A stretch of DNA of 64,000 nucleotides from Ryuthela nishihirai (GCA_038380435.1 JAWZYU010000005.1:33564001-33628000), one strand, 5' to 3'; positions 22,565 to 33,975 are shown, counted from the first letter of the stretch. The notes: generated from the sequence alone by a model not told the origin. Translations and numbers: made by a program.

Positions 22565-23375
22565 TGCAGGAAATAAAAAAAATGCAACACTTTCAAGAAG
22601 TTATGCAAATGTGATGAAATTTAGGGAGGCAATAGTATATGGAAATACATAGAAATGATTAGTTTGCATGATCATGGAGTGGCAGGACCGTCATTTGCGA
22701 CACATGGCATTGCGCGACAGATTCGTGACTACAATGAAACTGCAAAGGGACTGGCAACAGGTAGCACATCGAATACCTACCAGCTGGATGGTAAACAACA
22801 GACTTTTACAGGTTTCACTGCGAGCCTATCGTCCGGCACTGCATTTGCCCCTCACATCTGTCCACATGCAAGCACGTCTACAATGGTTTCGCCTCAGACA
22901 GAACTGGAACGAACAAGAGTGGAGTACCGTAAAGTTTAGTGACAAATATCGTTTTTGTCTTCGTGAGCACGACTGTAGACGGCATTCAGTCGAGTGGAAA
23001 AGAACGCCACCCAGTACATGCAACATCACACAGCTCCAGCACCTGGATATGGTGCCATTTAGTCAGTTATCTTAGTTAGAACTGGTCATCATAAGGGGAT
23101 CTCTAACTGCCCAACGATATGTTTTCAACATTTTGCAGCCAGTGGCTCTCATTTATTCAGCAGCACGGAACCTTAATCAGCAAGATAACGCCCGTACCCA
23201 CACAGCTCGCATTAGTCTGCAGTATCTACACGAGCAAAACTTTCAGGTATTACCATAGCCAGCACGCTCGCTGGATTTTTTACATATTGGACATGTCAGA
23301 GACATGATGGGCCGACACCTCCAACACCCAAGAGCTGCGCCAACCATTGTCGTCTTCTGCAGTTGTTCTTTAATT
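22565..23375 (+). mobile_element. Tc1-like transposon fossil (Tc1-B), internally deleted
   Basis: The left end (CTGCAGGAAATAAAAAAAAT then GCAACACTTTCAAG) matches in reverse the end of the copy near 63850. The frame at 22668-23075 has MEWQDRHLRHMALRDRFV, VNNRLLQVSLRAYRPA, RLQWFRLRQNWNEQEW and FSDKYRFCL, the Tc1 pattern leading to the first catalytic Asp (FSDESRFCL). Later pieces include RTHTARISLQYL (second Asp region) and DMMGRHLQHPRAAP. About 250 bp encoding the N-terminal helix-turn-helix are missing compared with the 63-kb copy, and no right terminus is seen. Confidence 0.85.
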
Positions 23376-25404
23376 ATGATCCCCCTCACAATTCTTAAGT
23401 GCTCATAAAGGCCTGCAACTCTCGACTAGATGAAGAGCTCACAAAATTGATCACTGCCATCTCTGACAGTGCTGACAAGTTTCTTCTTTTATTCTCCTGG
23501 TTCATCTAATTATTCATTACCTAATTCATCTTACATAGTAGAAGCCTTAGCAATATTTGCATTTCTTCCTTTCAGCTGTTGAATCTAGCATCTCCTTCAT
23601 GTAATTCAAGCCAATCTCGGACATTTTCTTCTGTGGTCCGACCCGTCTCTCCAGCCGAAATCCTTGTCTCAATTTCTGCTCCGTTTTTCCCAGCAATTTA
23701 CTCAAGTTTACACTTTAATGCCCCTCCATGTACTGCCTTGTTGAAAATAGCATTTTCCAGAAATATCCTTTTCAAATTCTATCACTTTCAACTTGTTAAT
23801 GATAGCAAGTTTCTTTTCATACCACTTTTCAACTGTTTAGGAATGCACGATTAAATATTTCAAATAGTACAACACAAATAAGTTATAAGTAGAGCCCAGC
23901 GTGGACATCCGCATTTAAAACGCTTCACAGATTTAAAAAAAAAGCCACTAAAAGTGGTTTTCACTAAACAGAAATTCAACACGTGAAGTATTTTTGCTTT
24001 ATAATAAATTGTCACACGATGAGTTGATATAATCTTTCGATTTCCTACAGAAAATTTGAAATATCCTCGAAGATCAACGTAGCAAGTGTCCCTCCACATT
24101 TCCATTGTTTGCGGGCAAATAATTAGACCACAGTAATACTGCAATATAGATAAGCTATCGTGAGTAATATCACACACTCTATGTGGAAAGTCCCATCAAT
24201 TAAATCTATGAAAATATTTAATGCATAACATACTTGTAAAATTTTTAAGATTTTAAAATTGCATAGCTTTCACGTATTTTTTACTGAAACCGAAAAATTG
24301 TAAAACTTCTTTACATTTTGCATTTACAATACTTTTTTTGTTTTTTTTTTTACATACGTATAAACGCGAATTTTGTCCGAAAATTTTATTCGTATAATAC
24401 TTCAAATTTGACAATTTCTTTGTTGTTGGAAAAGGATGCCTACCAAGAATTGTTCCAGAGCACCAATAACGTAGCTAGAACGCACTGTTTCATGTTAATT
24501 GTGCCAGAAGCACATCCATTAATGAAAATACTATAACTGAGAGCAGAGATTTGAAACTATTTTTTATTCGCTAACTGCAGTCGTGTATGTCATAATTGCA
24601 GTCAATGCACCTGTGAACTTATCATCCTGGACAGCACTTACCTCTCTTCACACCTCGTTTGGCACCATTAACAAATCCTTCTACCTATTTACGCAACATT
24701 AAACTGTATGGTGTAGAATATTTACTTACTTGAAGAGAACACACCTTTGTAAAATGAAACTTTTTCCAATGCTAGCTTTAAAAAACAAAACGGAAATAGA
24801 CTAACATCCCTTAATGTTGTCAACAAATTTAGACTTTAATGGTTTAAATTAGTCGTTTTGAGAAATTTTGGGCAGTGATTTTATCAAAATTGCACAAAAC
24901 TAAATTCTGGAAAATAAAAACAATATTTTGTTTTATTTATGAATGTAAGATGTATCGATATTTGTTTTTGCTTGGAGATATTAGAGCATGCCACTGCAAT
25001 GTGAACTAATTGAAGCTCCTTGAAACCTCAGTGATGATCGAGTTGAATTATCGAATGAACTTCATTTTCCACTGAATAACATTATTTTGAGCTTTTTACA
25101 CATAGTGAAATATTGAGATTTTAAAAAATCCCTCCTGAAGCAGCCATGGAGATAACCATAGTAGTTTTTCAGTTTATTATGATGCCATAGAAAATCTATT
25201 AGAAATCCATGACTTCCTACCAGGATTAGCACCAGGTCCCTTTCTGCCAAACGCCAAGCTAGCAAACAACTAGGCCATGTGATGCATAGTAATTCATATA
25301 TAAATTAGAATTTTAAATATTTAGCGTCATATAAGCTACAGAATAGACGGTAATGTTATTTAATACCTTGGAAGTTTTCCCAGATTATAAACTTATATAT
25401 ATAT
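23376..25404. other. Spacer, nothing recognised
   Basis: AT-rich. The least biased part (23579-23760) shows a minus-strand frame with ENVRDWLELHEGDA-like text that I cannot assign. No repeats shared with the rest of the window were noticed. Confidence 0.4.
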
Positions 25405-25550
25405 TGTTATGAATTTAAAGGATTGAAACTGAGCGTGAGTTCAAAAATAATATTTAACAATTATAATTCCAAAAAAAAAAATACAATTTATTACAAAAGC
25501 ATGAATAAAAACATTTATATAAAGTCAACCAACACAAATCTTCATCAGTA

Positions 25551-25745
25551 TGGCCGAGTGGTTAGCGCGATTGGCTACTGATCTAAGGGATCTGGTTTCG
25601 AGCCCCGGGTAAGGCATGGATGTATGTGTCGTTTTTCTGCGGAGGTTCTGCCATCCTCTCAGACCTTCTACTATGGCATATAAACTGACAGGCTCCTGTC
25701 AGACCTCTGTGGCAAGCAGCTGCTTGAGGGGGTATTTTTCTTTTA
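25551..25745 (+). mobile_element. SINE-B inserted in the LTR
   Basis: Complete SINE-B from GGCCGAGTGGTTAGCG to GAGGGGGTATTTTTC. The other LTR (around 26990) shows the uninterrupted site CATCAGTATAAAAATAAAC. No target-site duplication longer than a few bases is apparent. Confidence 0.9.
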
Positions 25746-26024
25746 TAAAAATAAATCTTTAAAACAAAGCACCTCTTAACTATTCCTACAAAAGAAAAAA
25801 GGCTTTTACAACAGTCGAGAAGTGGGGCATTCATATCTGTGAACAAACCTGCAATCTATAAAAAACAGTCTTACCAATTCCGAAACAAACTAAATATAAT
25901 CATGCATCAATTGAACTCTTCCTACAGAAAAGTTTAGATCAGTTCTACTGACATATAACCTCCAAAGCCACATCTTTAAGTGTCCTAAACATACTTCTTT
26001 TTCTTACCAGTCCACTAACAGGAT

Positions 26025-26080
26025 TGGCCATTTAGCACATGGTGTGCAAAAAAAAGTGCCACTCAGAGGTAAAAAACAAC
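26025..26080 (+). mobile_element. 56-bp SINE-A 3' fragment with 13-bp target-site duplication
   Basis: Only TGGCCATTTAGCACATGG to AAAAAACAAC is present, flanked by CCACTAACAGGAT at 26012-26024 and 26081-26093. The partner LTR has a single CCGCTAACAGGAT at the same place, the empty site. This is a severely 5'-truncated but genuine retroposition event. Confidence 0.9.
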
Positions 26081-26311
26081 CCACTAACAGGATCACACTA
26101 ATAAACTTAACCTCCCGCGAAAACGCCAAATAGATCATTTTTTTTATACTTTAGCGCACAAACTACGCTTTTCTTCACAAATTCCTCTTAATTACAAATT
26201 ATTCTTTGTTTTCAAGTTTTGGTGATGTAATTTGCACGCTGAAGCAAATGCGAGCATCAAAATGATACATCAAATCACAAGTTCATTGTAGCACGTTCAT
26301 CTGTCGTAACA

Positions 26312-26322
26312 TTGCCCCCTCC
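26312..26322 (-). promoter_or_regulatory. Polypurine tract of the Gypsy element
   Basis: Minus strand GGAGGGGGCAA lies directly before the 3' LTR start (TGTTACGACAG), where plus-strand DNA synthesis would be primed. Confidence 0.75.
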
Positions 26323-26837
26323 GTCTTGTTTGTCCCGAACAATTCTGGATTCCACAGCTTCTCCAGTTCTTCAATGAAACGGGGCCAAACGATCCACGTG
26401 AACTAACTTGCACTTTGTAGACGGACGTCGATGAATGCGATATACCACGTCATTAATCACGTTAACTACCATATATAGTATAGACCTTCCTAAGGTTTCT
26501 AAAGTTTCGGAGAAAGTTCCTTCTATGTGGATTGTACAGTCAGACAAGATCTCCTTGATTCAAAACAGTCGTATCTTGTTTGGGTTCTCTCACTTGGCAA
26601 GTTGATGTTATGTCTGACAGAGTGGTCTGTTTGTTCTAGTCATTGTTGTAATTCTTGTACAGCACTAACTCCTGTGTTACTTCGGTCAGTATCTATTATG
26701 AACTGTTTTACAGATTGTGGATATGCTAACAATGGTGCTGTGGAAAGAGCTTTCCTCAACTGTTGGATGGCCACTTCACATTCGGTGGTCCCACATAAAC
26801 CACTGGCCCTCCTTTGTCAGACGATGTAATAAATACT

Positions 26838-26853
26838 CTCGATCCTGGCACCA
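26838..26853 (-). promoter_or_regulatory. Primer-binding site of the Gypsy element
   Basis: The plus strand reads CTCGATCCTGGCACCA, like the 3' end of a tRNA (T-arm TCGATCC and terminal CCA). Its complement, starting TGG two bases after the 5' LTR, is the usual site for the tRNA primer. The tRNA species is not identified. Confidence 0.75.
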
Positions 26854-26855
26854 AA

Positions 26856-27463
26856 TGTTATGAATATAACGGATGGAAACTGAGCGCGAATTCAAAAATA
26901 GCATTTAACAATTATAATTCTGAAATAATGTAAATTATTACAAAAGTATGAATAAAAACACATATATAAAGTAAAGTCAACCAACACAGATCTTCATCAG
27001 TATAAAAATAAACATTCAGAAGAACAAAGCACCTTTTTACTCTGCCTACAAGAGAAAATAAGGCTTTTACAAGTCGATAAGTGGCACAATCACATCTGTG
27101 AGCAAACCTGCAATTTAAATTAAAAACCAATTCCGAAACAAACTAAATATAACCATGCATCAATTGATGAACTCTTCCTACAGAAAAGTTGAGATACATA
27201 CTTTTTTCTTACCAGTCCGCTAACAGGATCACATTAATAAACTTATTTAACCTCCTGCGAACACGCCAAATAAATCATTTCTTTTTTTTATACTTTAGTG
27301 CACAAAGACAAACTACATTTTTCTTTACAATCTAATTCCTCTTAATTACAACTTATTCTTTGTTTTCAAGTTCGTTCGAAGTGGTTGATGACGTAATTCG
27401 AACGCTGAAGCACATGCGGGCATCAAAATGATACATCAAATCACTAGTTCATCTATCGTAACA
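26856..27463 (-). repeat. 5' LTR of the Gypsy element
   Basis: 608 bp, uninterrupted. It contains the same AACTGAGCG, TTATTACAAAA, AAGTCAACCAACAC and TGAACTCTTCCTAC blocks as the partner LTR. Confidence 0.88.
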
Positions 27464-28227
27464 ATATAATTAAAATCGACGATAAAAATAAACACAGTTT
27501 GAAGTGGAATAAATGTAACTTTGGGAAGACAAATTTTCATCTAGATTTAAAACATATATTCAAATTATCTATTGTTAGCTGTTTCAGTTACAAAACTCTA
27601 AGCAGTACGTGATAAGCAGAAAGACTGTAAGGAACAAGTGTTCTTTGCTTATGGCAGACTGTTTGTTCTAAGTGCCAGCCAATCAAATGCACTATAATAA
27701 GTGTTCTGATAGAAATGCACTTTTATCTGGTGAAGCTTTCCTTGATTGACACATTTGGCAGGCCTTTGATTCAAAGTATCTTGTTCGAAGGTTTTGCTCT
27801 TTGAACATATGCAGACTTCACAAACAATTCGACATTGGTGACATTTCGTACATATGTGTATGAGCATCGGCAGGAGGGTACTCTTACATTCAAAGCGGTG
27901 CATAATAGGGCGGGTTTTATAAAAGCGATCACTCAAATTGAAACGAAAGAATCCGCTCTTCCTTCTCCCAGTGGACGGTCTTTTTGATATGGTAAATGTT
28001 TTAGTGGCAACCAATCAAAAGCTATGTGGAATAAATTTTACATTTCCGAAAATAATGCCGTATATTCTAAGGAAAATGATAACATTTTCAATGGCTTTAT
28101 TTATCAGATATATTTATCGTTCGAACAGTTTGCAAAACTGAAATAAGGAGATTATGTCTTTGGGTGCGAAATTAAACTGAAGTCAGTAATATGCTGAATT
28201 TTTGGCTACATTGTTAAAGGCGATGAT
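27464..28227. other. Spacer, nothing certain
   Basis: A minus-strand frame (27649-28014) is Cys/His-containing (ICTKCHQCRIVCEVCICSK) but not assignable. Two similar 20-bp stretches (AGTGCCAGCCAATCAAATGC and AGTGGCAACCAATCAAAAGC) lie about 330 bp apart. Confidence 0.35.
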
Positions 28228-29090
28228 AAAGTGAAAAATGTAGTTGGTTGTTTCAAGCGTAAAAAAGTGTACACCTACACTGGAACATCAAACCTTATTA
28301 AGAAATGCGACGTGGCGCAGAAGAACTTATATCGACGCAGGAGTTACCATGGTGTGGTAAATGCCGCAGAACTTTTACCACATCCAACTACAATTTCAAG
28401 AAAATTAAAAGACGTCTCTTACAGAGTGTTTAGTGTAAGGTGAAAAAGACTTTTGATGTGGGTGGAGCCATAACATTGGACTTGTGAAGAGATTTTTACA
28501 AAAAAAAAAATATGGGAGTAACTGTGCACTACATTTACAAATAGAAAACTTCATGATCGTATTTTAAGCACAAGGGAATTTGAAAATGAGATTAATAAAA
28601 CAGGAGACAATATTAGATCTGAATATGAATTTTGAGGGCATTTGACCTGTACGAAGAAATGAGCAAAATTGTGTTTGTAACTGAAACAGGAGCAAATACA
28701 ATTTTCAATAGTTAGTCACTCCACTCCCATTTTGGGTACTGTGCTGCATCATACACGAACTACAAGTGGCGATGAAAACAACGATATAGATAAGTTCTTG
28801 TCGCACTCATGTTCTTGAAAGGGTCTGAATTGCAGAGTTGCTTACATCAATCGCTGAAGGGCGATGTAGCGATCAGATAAAACAGGAAACTTCATATGTT
28901 CCCCTCAATACATTTGCAACGGGAGATACTCGAGGTTCTAACGGAGAACCAAGAAAAGATACTATCAACAAAAACATGCTGGGTGAGTTCATTTCCTTCC
29001 TGACTCCCTTTAAAGATGTTTCTAATGAACTGGAAGCTCGAAAGTGCCCACATTCTATCTAGAAGTATTATGGTAACAAAGCTCCTAGCT
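28228..29090 (+). mobile_element. hAT-family transposase fossil
   Basis: Plus-strand pieces, in three frames, follow the order of a hAT transposase. A BED-finger-like end has CFKRKKVYTYTGTSNLIKKC (28250-28310). AAELLPHPTTISRKL follows. Then IVFVTETGANTIFN, like the hAT VTDxGxNxxKAL block (about 28665-28710), with FGYCAASYTN after it where family members have the CxAHxLN motif. Last is FISFLTPFKDVSNELEARKC, like the hAT LxPFKxxTxELEGxxxPT block (about 28990-29050). Frameshifts and stops are common and no terminal repeats were found. A Tc1 copy abuts its right edge. Confidence 0.65.
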
Positions 29091-29091
29091 A

Positions 29092-30232
29092 CACTATATG
29101 ATCAAAAGTATCAAGACACTCACTCATCCACACTCTCTCGGTAACAGGAAAGAAATTAATATCGCATTGGACCACCCTTTGCGTTATCACAGCCTTCACT
29201 CTGCAGGAAAGGCTTTCTACTAGATTTTGGTACGTTGCTGCCATTCTGCCAGAGAACATTAGTGAGGGTGGTCACTGATGTCAGCCAGTTCAACCTGGCT
29301 CACGGTTGGCATCCCAATTCATTCCCAAGGTGTTGTATGGAGTTGACATCACGACTCTGTGCAGGCCAGTGAGGTTGGGTGCATCTCACCATATCAATCC
29401 TACAAGGTCCTCGCTTTGTGGAAGAAGCAAGCATTGTCATGTTGGTACAAGAAAGGGTCTTCACTGAACTGTTGCCATAAAGCTGGGAGCAAAAAATTGA
29501 CGAGAATGTCATTAGAGGCTGCAACATTCAGAGTCCTGTTCCCTGGAACTAGGGAGCCCTGCCCGAACCATGAAAAACAGCCCCAGAGTATACCTCCTTC
29601 ACAGCTGGTGCAACAGTCAGACAGGAAGCGTTTACCTAGCATTCTCCACACTCATCCATCAGACTGTCAGATGATGAAGCGTGATTCACCACCCCACAGA
29701 ATGCGGTTCCACTGCTCAAGAGTTTACTGCAGCCATGCTCTATACCACTCCAACCGACGCTTGGCACTGATCTCATTGATGTTAGGCTTGTGTGCAGCTG
29801 CTCGGCCATGGAAACCCATTTCCTGTGGCTCGCGACGAACTTTTATGCTACTGGCATTGCTTTCAGAAGCATTTTGGAACTCGGTGGCAAGTGTTGTAAC
29901 CAAGGACAGGTGATTTTGTCGAATGACAGCAGGACTGTGAGTGGTGACTCACAGTCCTGCTGTCATTTTAAGTGGCTACCGGGTCACAATTGCACTGTTA
30001 CTCTTAGGTGTTTCCACTTCACAATAACATCACTTACAGTTGATCAGGGCAGCTGCAGCAGACCCAAAATGTCCTGAACCTCATTCTCCTGTTCATGTGT
30101 GTCCATCAGGTTTGTCAGGCAGTATGCATCCTTTTATACCTGTTTGAACCATGGCTGTGATGTATATGTGCAAAATGTGGGTCCTATATTGTGGACAAAT
30201 TGTGGTGTCCAGATACTTTTGATCAGATAGTG
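29092..30232 (-). mobile_element. Tc1-like transposon, copy 2 (Tc1-A)
   Basis: 1141 bp with inverted ends (left CACTATATGATCAAAAGTAT; right ATACTTTTGATCAGATAGTG) and TA on both sides (29090-29091, 30233-30234). On the minus strand it has transposase pieces such as [16 protein letters not shown] and [20 protein letters not shown], carrying the second catalytic Asp. Frameshifted. It is the same family as 3469-4633. A 21-bp hairpin lies inside at 29922-29967. Confidence 0.88.
29922..29967. repeat. Perfect 21-bp-arm hairpin within Tc1-A
   Basis: Left arm 29922-29942 (AATGACAGCAGGACTGTGAG) and right arm 29947-29967 are exact complements around a 4-base loop. The same place in copy 1 (about 3786-3802) has only one arm (AATGACAGAGCAGGACCG). 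Confidence 0.85.
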
Positions 30233-30505
30233 TATGTCGGAGTCTACATCCGAAGACATGGAATTTATCCATAATTAAAAAAAAGCTATAGGAATTTTGA
30301 AAGATAAATGAGTTATAACATTAACGCATAAACTAGCAAATTTCTTACACACGAAGTATAAAGCCTTAAAATTTCTTACAGAACGAGGAAAAGAACAAGA
30401 AGTGAGTAGGCCAATAAAGATTAACTGTGAAGAGTATGAAAATGAAAGTGAATCTCCAAGAATAAAAAAAAAAATTTGAAGAGTTCGACGATTCATCCAA
30501 TGAGG

Positions 30506-30888
30506 TTGGGTTGTTTTACCTCTGAGCGACACTTTTTTGCACACCATGGGCTAAATGGCCAGGTCACATGGACCCCGAAGGCTCAGAGAAGGTTAGGGGA
30601 GGGGACCCATTGGAACAGCTGTTGGGAGACAGATGGTAGCCTCCAGTCAAGGCCATCCAGCGTGTTCTTTAACGTGCACTGGGTATGGCTCTCCCGCACA
30701 CGGGGCCACGACTTAACGTCCCATCCAACGGACGGCGGCCTTTCCAAGCCCATCGGTGTCCCCTACTGACCGTGGGCAGAGCGGGGAATTTTGCGGAGAT
30801 AAATCTCAACGCTGACCCAGCTGGGACTCGAACCTGGGAACTACAGATTACGAGCCTGGCGCGCTACCGACTGAGCCACCCCCGCCCC
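30506..30888 (-). mobile_element. SINE-A copy with 12-bp target-site duplication
   Basis: Full-length, well-preserved SINE-A of 383 bp flanked by CATCCAATGAGG at 30494-30505 and 30889-30900. Head on the right, minus strand, ending GCCACCCCCGCCCC. Confidence 0.93.
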
Positions 30889-30900
30889 CATCCAATGAGG

Positions 30901-31574
30901 AAGCCTCCACAAAGAGTCAGACATCATACAATGATGAAGTGTTCAGATATAGATGTATAAAGGTCCAGGTTGCTTCAGTTCAGTGCTCTTTGAGTTGCTT
31001 CCTTGCTGGAGCCAGCACAAAAATGAATTTCCACATTTTAGTAAAGTTGCCAATTTCATTCACTCCATCCTAGTATCCAGTCTACTGCAGATCGCGTGAT
31101 ACACAACTGGCCCAACTGCCTAAAACACAGCATCCTATTTCTGAACAGTAACCTTCCATAATAAAAGATAGTATCAAACTTTTTAGCCTGCTTCTTCGAA
31201 ATTTAGCGACACCAAATGTATGTAATTTAAATATTTAATAATTTAGTATCTTAATGAATAATAGTTTGCATTGGTCAAAGGTATATTTTATATATAAATG
31301 GAACACATGGAAATTTTTTATAGGGATTAGACACAGTTCCCTACTGGAAATAACTTCCAATATGTTTAATGTTTATCCTGTTTTTATCTTCACGGAGAAT
31401 AATACCAAAACTGAAAATGGTGGCATTAGAAGAAATTATGAATTAAAGTATTTTATATGTTGCAAGAAATTTATACTTTAAAAAAAAAAAAACAAATATA
31501 TTATTCAATAATAAATTACCACAGGAAAAGTCCTGTAGACAAGGAACACTTGAAATAAGTTAAAAAAAATTTGG
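30901..31574. other. Spacer, nothing recognised
   Basis: AT-rich. The only note is TCTACTGCAGATCGCGTGAT near 31080, similar to AGTACTGCAGATCACGTGAC near 21005. Confidence 0.4.
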
Positions 31575-31647
31575 TTGCCCTGACTGGGATTCGAACCCAG
31601 GTCTCCCAGAAGCAAGCCGGATATCTTAACTACTAGACCATCAAGGT
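31574..31647 (-). repeat. tRNA-like sequence (pseudogene or SINE head)
   Basis: The minus strand folds like a tRNA. The acceptor arms CCTTGAT and GTCAGGG pair with wobbles. The D-arm region is GGTCTAGTAGTTAAG. The anticodon stem is TCCGG/CTGGG with loop CTTGCTT. The T arm is CTGGGTTCGAATCCCAG. The body resembles tRNA-Glu/Asp, but the loop would read TGC with a T at position 37, so a functional tRNA is doubtful. No copy elsewhere in the window was noticed. Confidence 0.5.
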
Positions 31648-31794
31648 ACTGTCCATTTCTTCAACAAAGTGATATTTTCATAACTATTTCTCAAATCACC
31701 ATTCCAGGCTCAAAAGCAAAAAAAAAAACCCCTATTCTTTATTAATATAATGATAACCATTTAAAAAATACAGTAGAACACACAAATTTTTCCA

Positions 31795-32155
31795 GGGGGC
31801 AGGGATAGTAGTATACCAAGCTCATAATCTGCAGTTCCCAGGTTCCAGTTCCAGCTGGGCCAGCATTATATTTATCTGCACAAAACTCCCCACCCTGCCC
31901 TCTGTCAACAGTGGACACTGATGGGCTTGGAAAGGCTCTGTCGGACCAAAAGTTAACCCATGGCCCCCATGTAGGGAAGATTTTTTTAACCCTGTGCAAG
32001 TTAAAAAGCATACTGCAGGGCTTTGACAGGAGGCTACCATCTGTCTCTTAACTGTCGTGGGTCCCCTCCCTCCAAGTTCCTCTGAATCCTTGGAGTTTTT
32101 GTGACCTAGTTATTTAGTCCATGTGCAAAAAAACACTGCTCAGAGATAAAACAAC
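31795..32155 (+). mobile_element. SINE-A copy, diverged
   Basis: The head keeps AAGCTCATAATCTGCAGTTC, with the Met-like CAT intact, and a decayed B box (GGTTCCAGTTCC). The tail ends AGAGATAAAACAACCCC. Confidence 0.8.
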
Positions 32156-32157
32156 CC

Positions 32158-32290
32158 CAGGCCATCTCTAGAAAAAATAATAGGTGGGGGCACGAACCAG
32201 AGTGCCTTTCCGGTATAAAATCTTTCACTTTGTTTTAGTGGTATTTAAAAATTTTATTGGAAAATACGTGTAATATATATATTTTTTTAA
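32158..32290. repeat. Dispersed repeat E, copy 1
   Basis: GGCCATCTCTAGAAAAAATA, then TTCACTTTGTTTTAGTGGTA and TTTAAAAATTT resemble 36645-36790 (GGATCTAGAAAAAAAATAGG, TTTCGTTTTAGAGG, TTTTTAAAAATTTC). Type unknown. Confidence 0.45.
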
Positions 32291-32413
32291 CATGTTCCAC
32301 CTCCGTTACTAATATTTCTAAACATTCTCCTCCCCCTCCCGTAGATAAGGCCTTAATTAAACTAATTGCTTTTAGTCGCAAACAAACTTTGGTTATAAAA
32401 TAACCTATATATA

Positions 32414-33771
32414 CTGGCGGAAATTGAAAAAAAAGAACACCCAGAAGAAATTTCTTTAGGAACGTCATATTATATGTTAATAGTTAAGGGCAGCAGAAAC
32501 CGTGTTCCAAGATTGAAAGTCATCGGATGAAATAATGGTGTCACTGTGGACAACATGCAAATATACGCAGTATGTATTTAAGGACTAGGGTGTGAAGAAA
32601 GAAGTTATTCGTCTTGTGTCATGATGTTCAGTGCTCTTTGAAGAAGCTACCATGCCTGGATGATGCAAGCATGCAACATTTGTTTAGTTAGCAGAATTTG
32701 AACGAGGTCATATAGTGGGTCTTCAGGAAGCGGGTTGGTTTTTTCGTCAAATTGTACACCACATTGAACGAGGTATCGGCAGTGGTACGATGGTGGACAG
32801 AAGAGCATTCGCACACCTGCAGACATGGTTCCAGGCAACACAGAGTTACGGACGCACGAGATTGGCGTATCAGGAGAGCAGCGGTGGCAGAATGACGGGG
32901 TCACAAATTCGATTCTCTGTCATACCAAGGGTGTCTACAAGAATGATACGCAAGTCTTTTGAAAGGACTACAGGCATATGTGATGCTGGTTAGCACTGTC
33001 ACCTCATCACTGTCGAGCACATTTGTAATGGTGTCAAGAGCGAGTTCAATGGAGGGAAGAATGGCAGTATATGGTCTTCAGTGATGAAAGTCGATTCTGC
33101 TTAGGAGCATCTGATGGTCATTTATACGTCTGAAGGCAGAAAGCGGCTTCTTCCATCGTGCATCCGCCAGCAACACACAGGGCCCATGCCAGACATCATG
33201 ATGTGGGGAGTGATTAGCTATCACTGTCGTATGTGTCTGGAGTTTCTAAAGGGTACACTGAATAGCAATACATGTCAGCGACATTGAACAGCCGGTCGTA
33301 CTGCCTTGAGTGTAATTCCAAATACGATACTCCAGCAGAATAACACCCGCACACACAACTCAGCATACTTTTCAGACAGTGCACCAACTCCCTTGACCAC
33401 TTTCTGAACATGTCTCCAATCGAGCATGTCTGGGACTGGATTGGGCAAAGATCTTCCGCAGACCATGGCAGGCAATGACAATCGCTGAATTATGCATCCA
33501 CGTTGAAAGTGCGTGGAATGGTATCCCCCAACGTGATATCCAGCATTTGTATGACTGAATGTATGCCAGATTGGAAACATATTGCTGCTTGAGGAGGTTC
33601 AACACCTTATTAAAATGTGCCTTCTGTAAAATGTAATACTCATTAAAAGGTACAATAAACATTGAATCACTTCACACGTGTGATCATTGTCCTTTCTCAA
33701 CAAGTTGTTTCTACTAATCTCATTGATTACGCTTCAATTGTTAATGGTTTTTTATTTTCAGTTTCCACCAG
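32414..33771 (+). mobile_element. Tc1-like transposon fossil (Tc1-C)
   Basis: 1358 bp between inverted ends (CTGGCGGAAATTGAAAA and TTTTCAGTTTCCACCAG) flanked by TA. Plus-strand transposase pieces include the helix-turn-helix LAEFERGHIVGLQEAGW (about 32690-32740), FSDESRFCLGASDGH with the first catalytic Asp (about 33080-33125), and a C-terminal DWAKIFRRPWQAMTIAEL. Stops and frameshifts are present. A different family from Tc1-A and Tc1-B. Confidence 0.87.
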
Positions 33772-33775
33772 TATA

Positions 33776-33975
33776 TATAAAAAAAGTACCCCCTCAAGCA
33801 GCTGCTTGCCACAGAGGTCTGACAGGAGCCTGTCAGTTTATATGCCATAGTAGGTCTGTGAGAATGGAGGGACCTCAGCAGAAAAACAACACACACATCC
33901 ATGCCTTACCCGGGGCTCGAACCCAGGTCTCTTAAATCAGTAGCCAAGCGTGCTAACCACTAGGCCATGGGGCGG
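33776..33975 (-). mobile_element. SINE-B copy at the Tc1-C right end
   Basis: Minus-strand SINE-B. The bases ACCAGTATATAT before it and ACCAGTGTATAT after it are a likely target-site duplication that copied the last bases of the Tc1-C terminus. Confidence 0.87.

Larger units (their letters stand above)
25405..26311 (-). repeat. 3' LTR of the Gypsy element, with two SINE insertions
   Basis: 907 bp, against 608 bp for its partner; the difference is explained by the SINE-B at 25551-25745 and the small SINE-A piece at 26025-26080 plus its duplication. Confidence 0.88.
25405..27463 (-). mobile_element. Ty3/Gypsy-type LTR retrotransposon, deletion derivative
   Basis: Two direct LTRs (25405-26311 and 26856-27463) begin TGTTATGAAT and end CGTAACA, flanked by the 4-bp repeat ATAT (25401-25404 and 27464-27467). 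On the minus strand, a tRNA-type primer-binding site follows the first LTR and a polypurine tract precedes the second. Only 544 bp lie between the LTRs. They still encode VINDVVYRIHRRPS and KLVHVDRLAPFH at about 26385-26480, matching the C-terminal end of Gypsy integrase (pattern NDVVYRIQRxPxxKxKVVHxDRL). Gag, protease, RT, RNase H and most of integrase are deleted, so it cannot move by itself. Confidence 0.88.

Noticed and set aside
30476..30769. A conserved-looking protein frame (containing CFTSERHFFAHHGL-like text) found near 122, 18029, 21632, 30476, 37090 and 49194
   Set aside because: It is the antisense reading of the SINE-A body. It recurs because the SINE recurs, has no independent start or coding constraint, and is broken in older copies.
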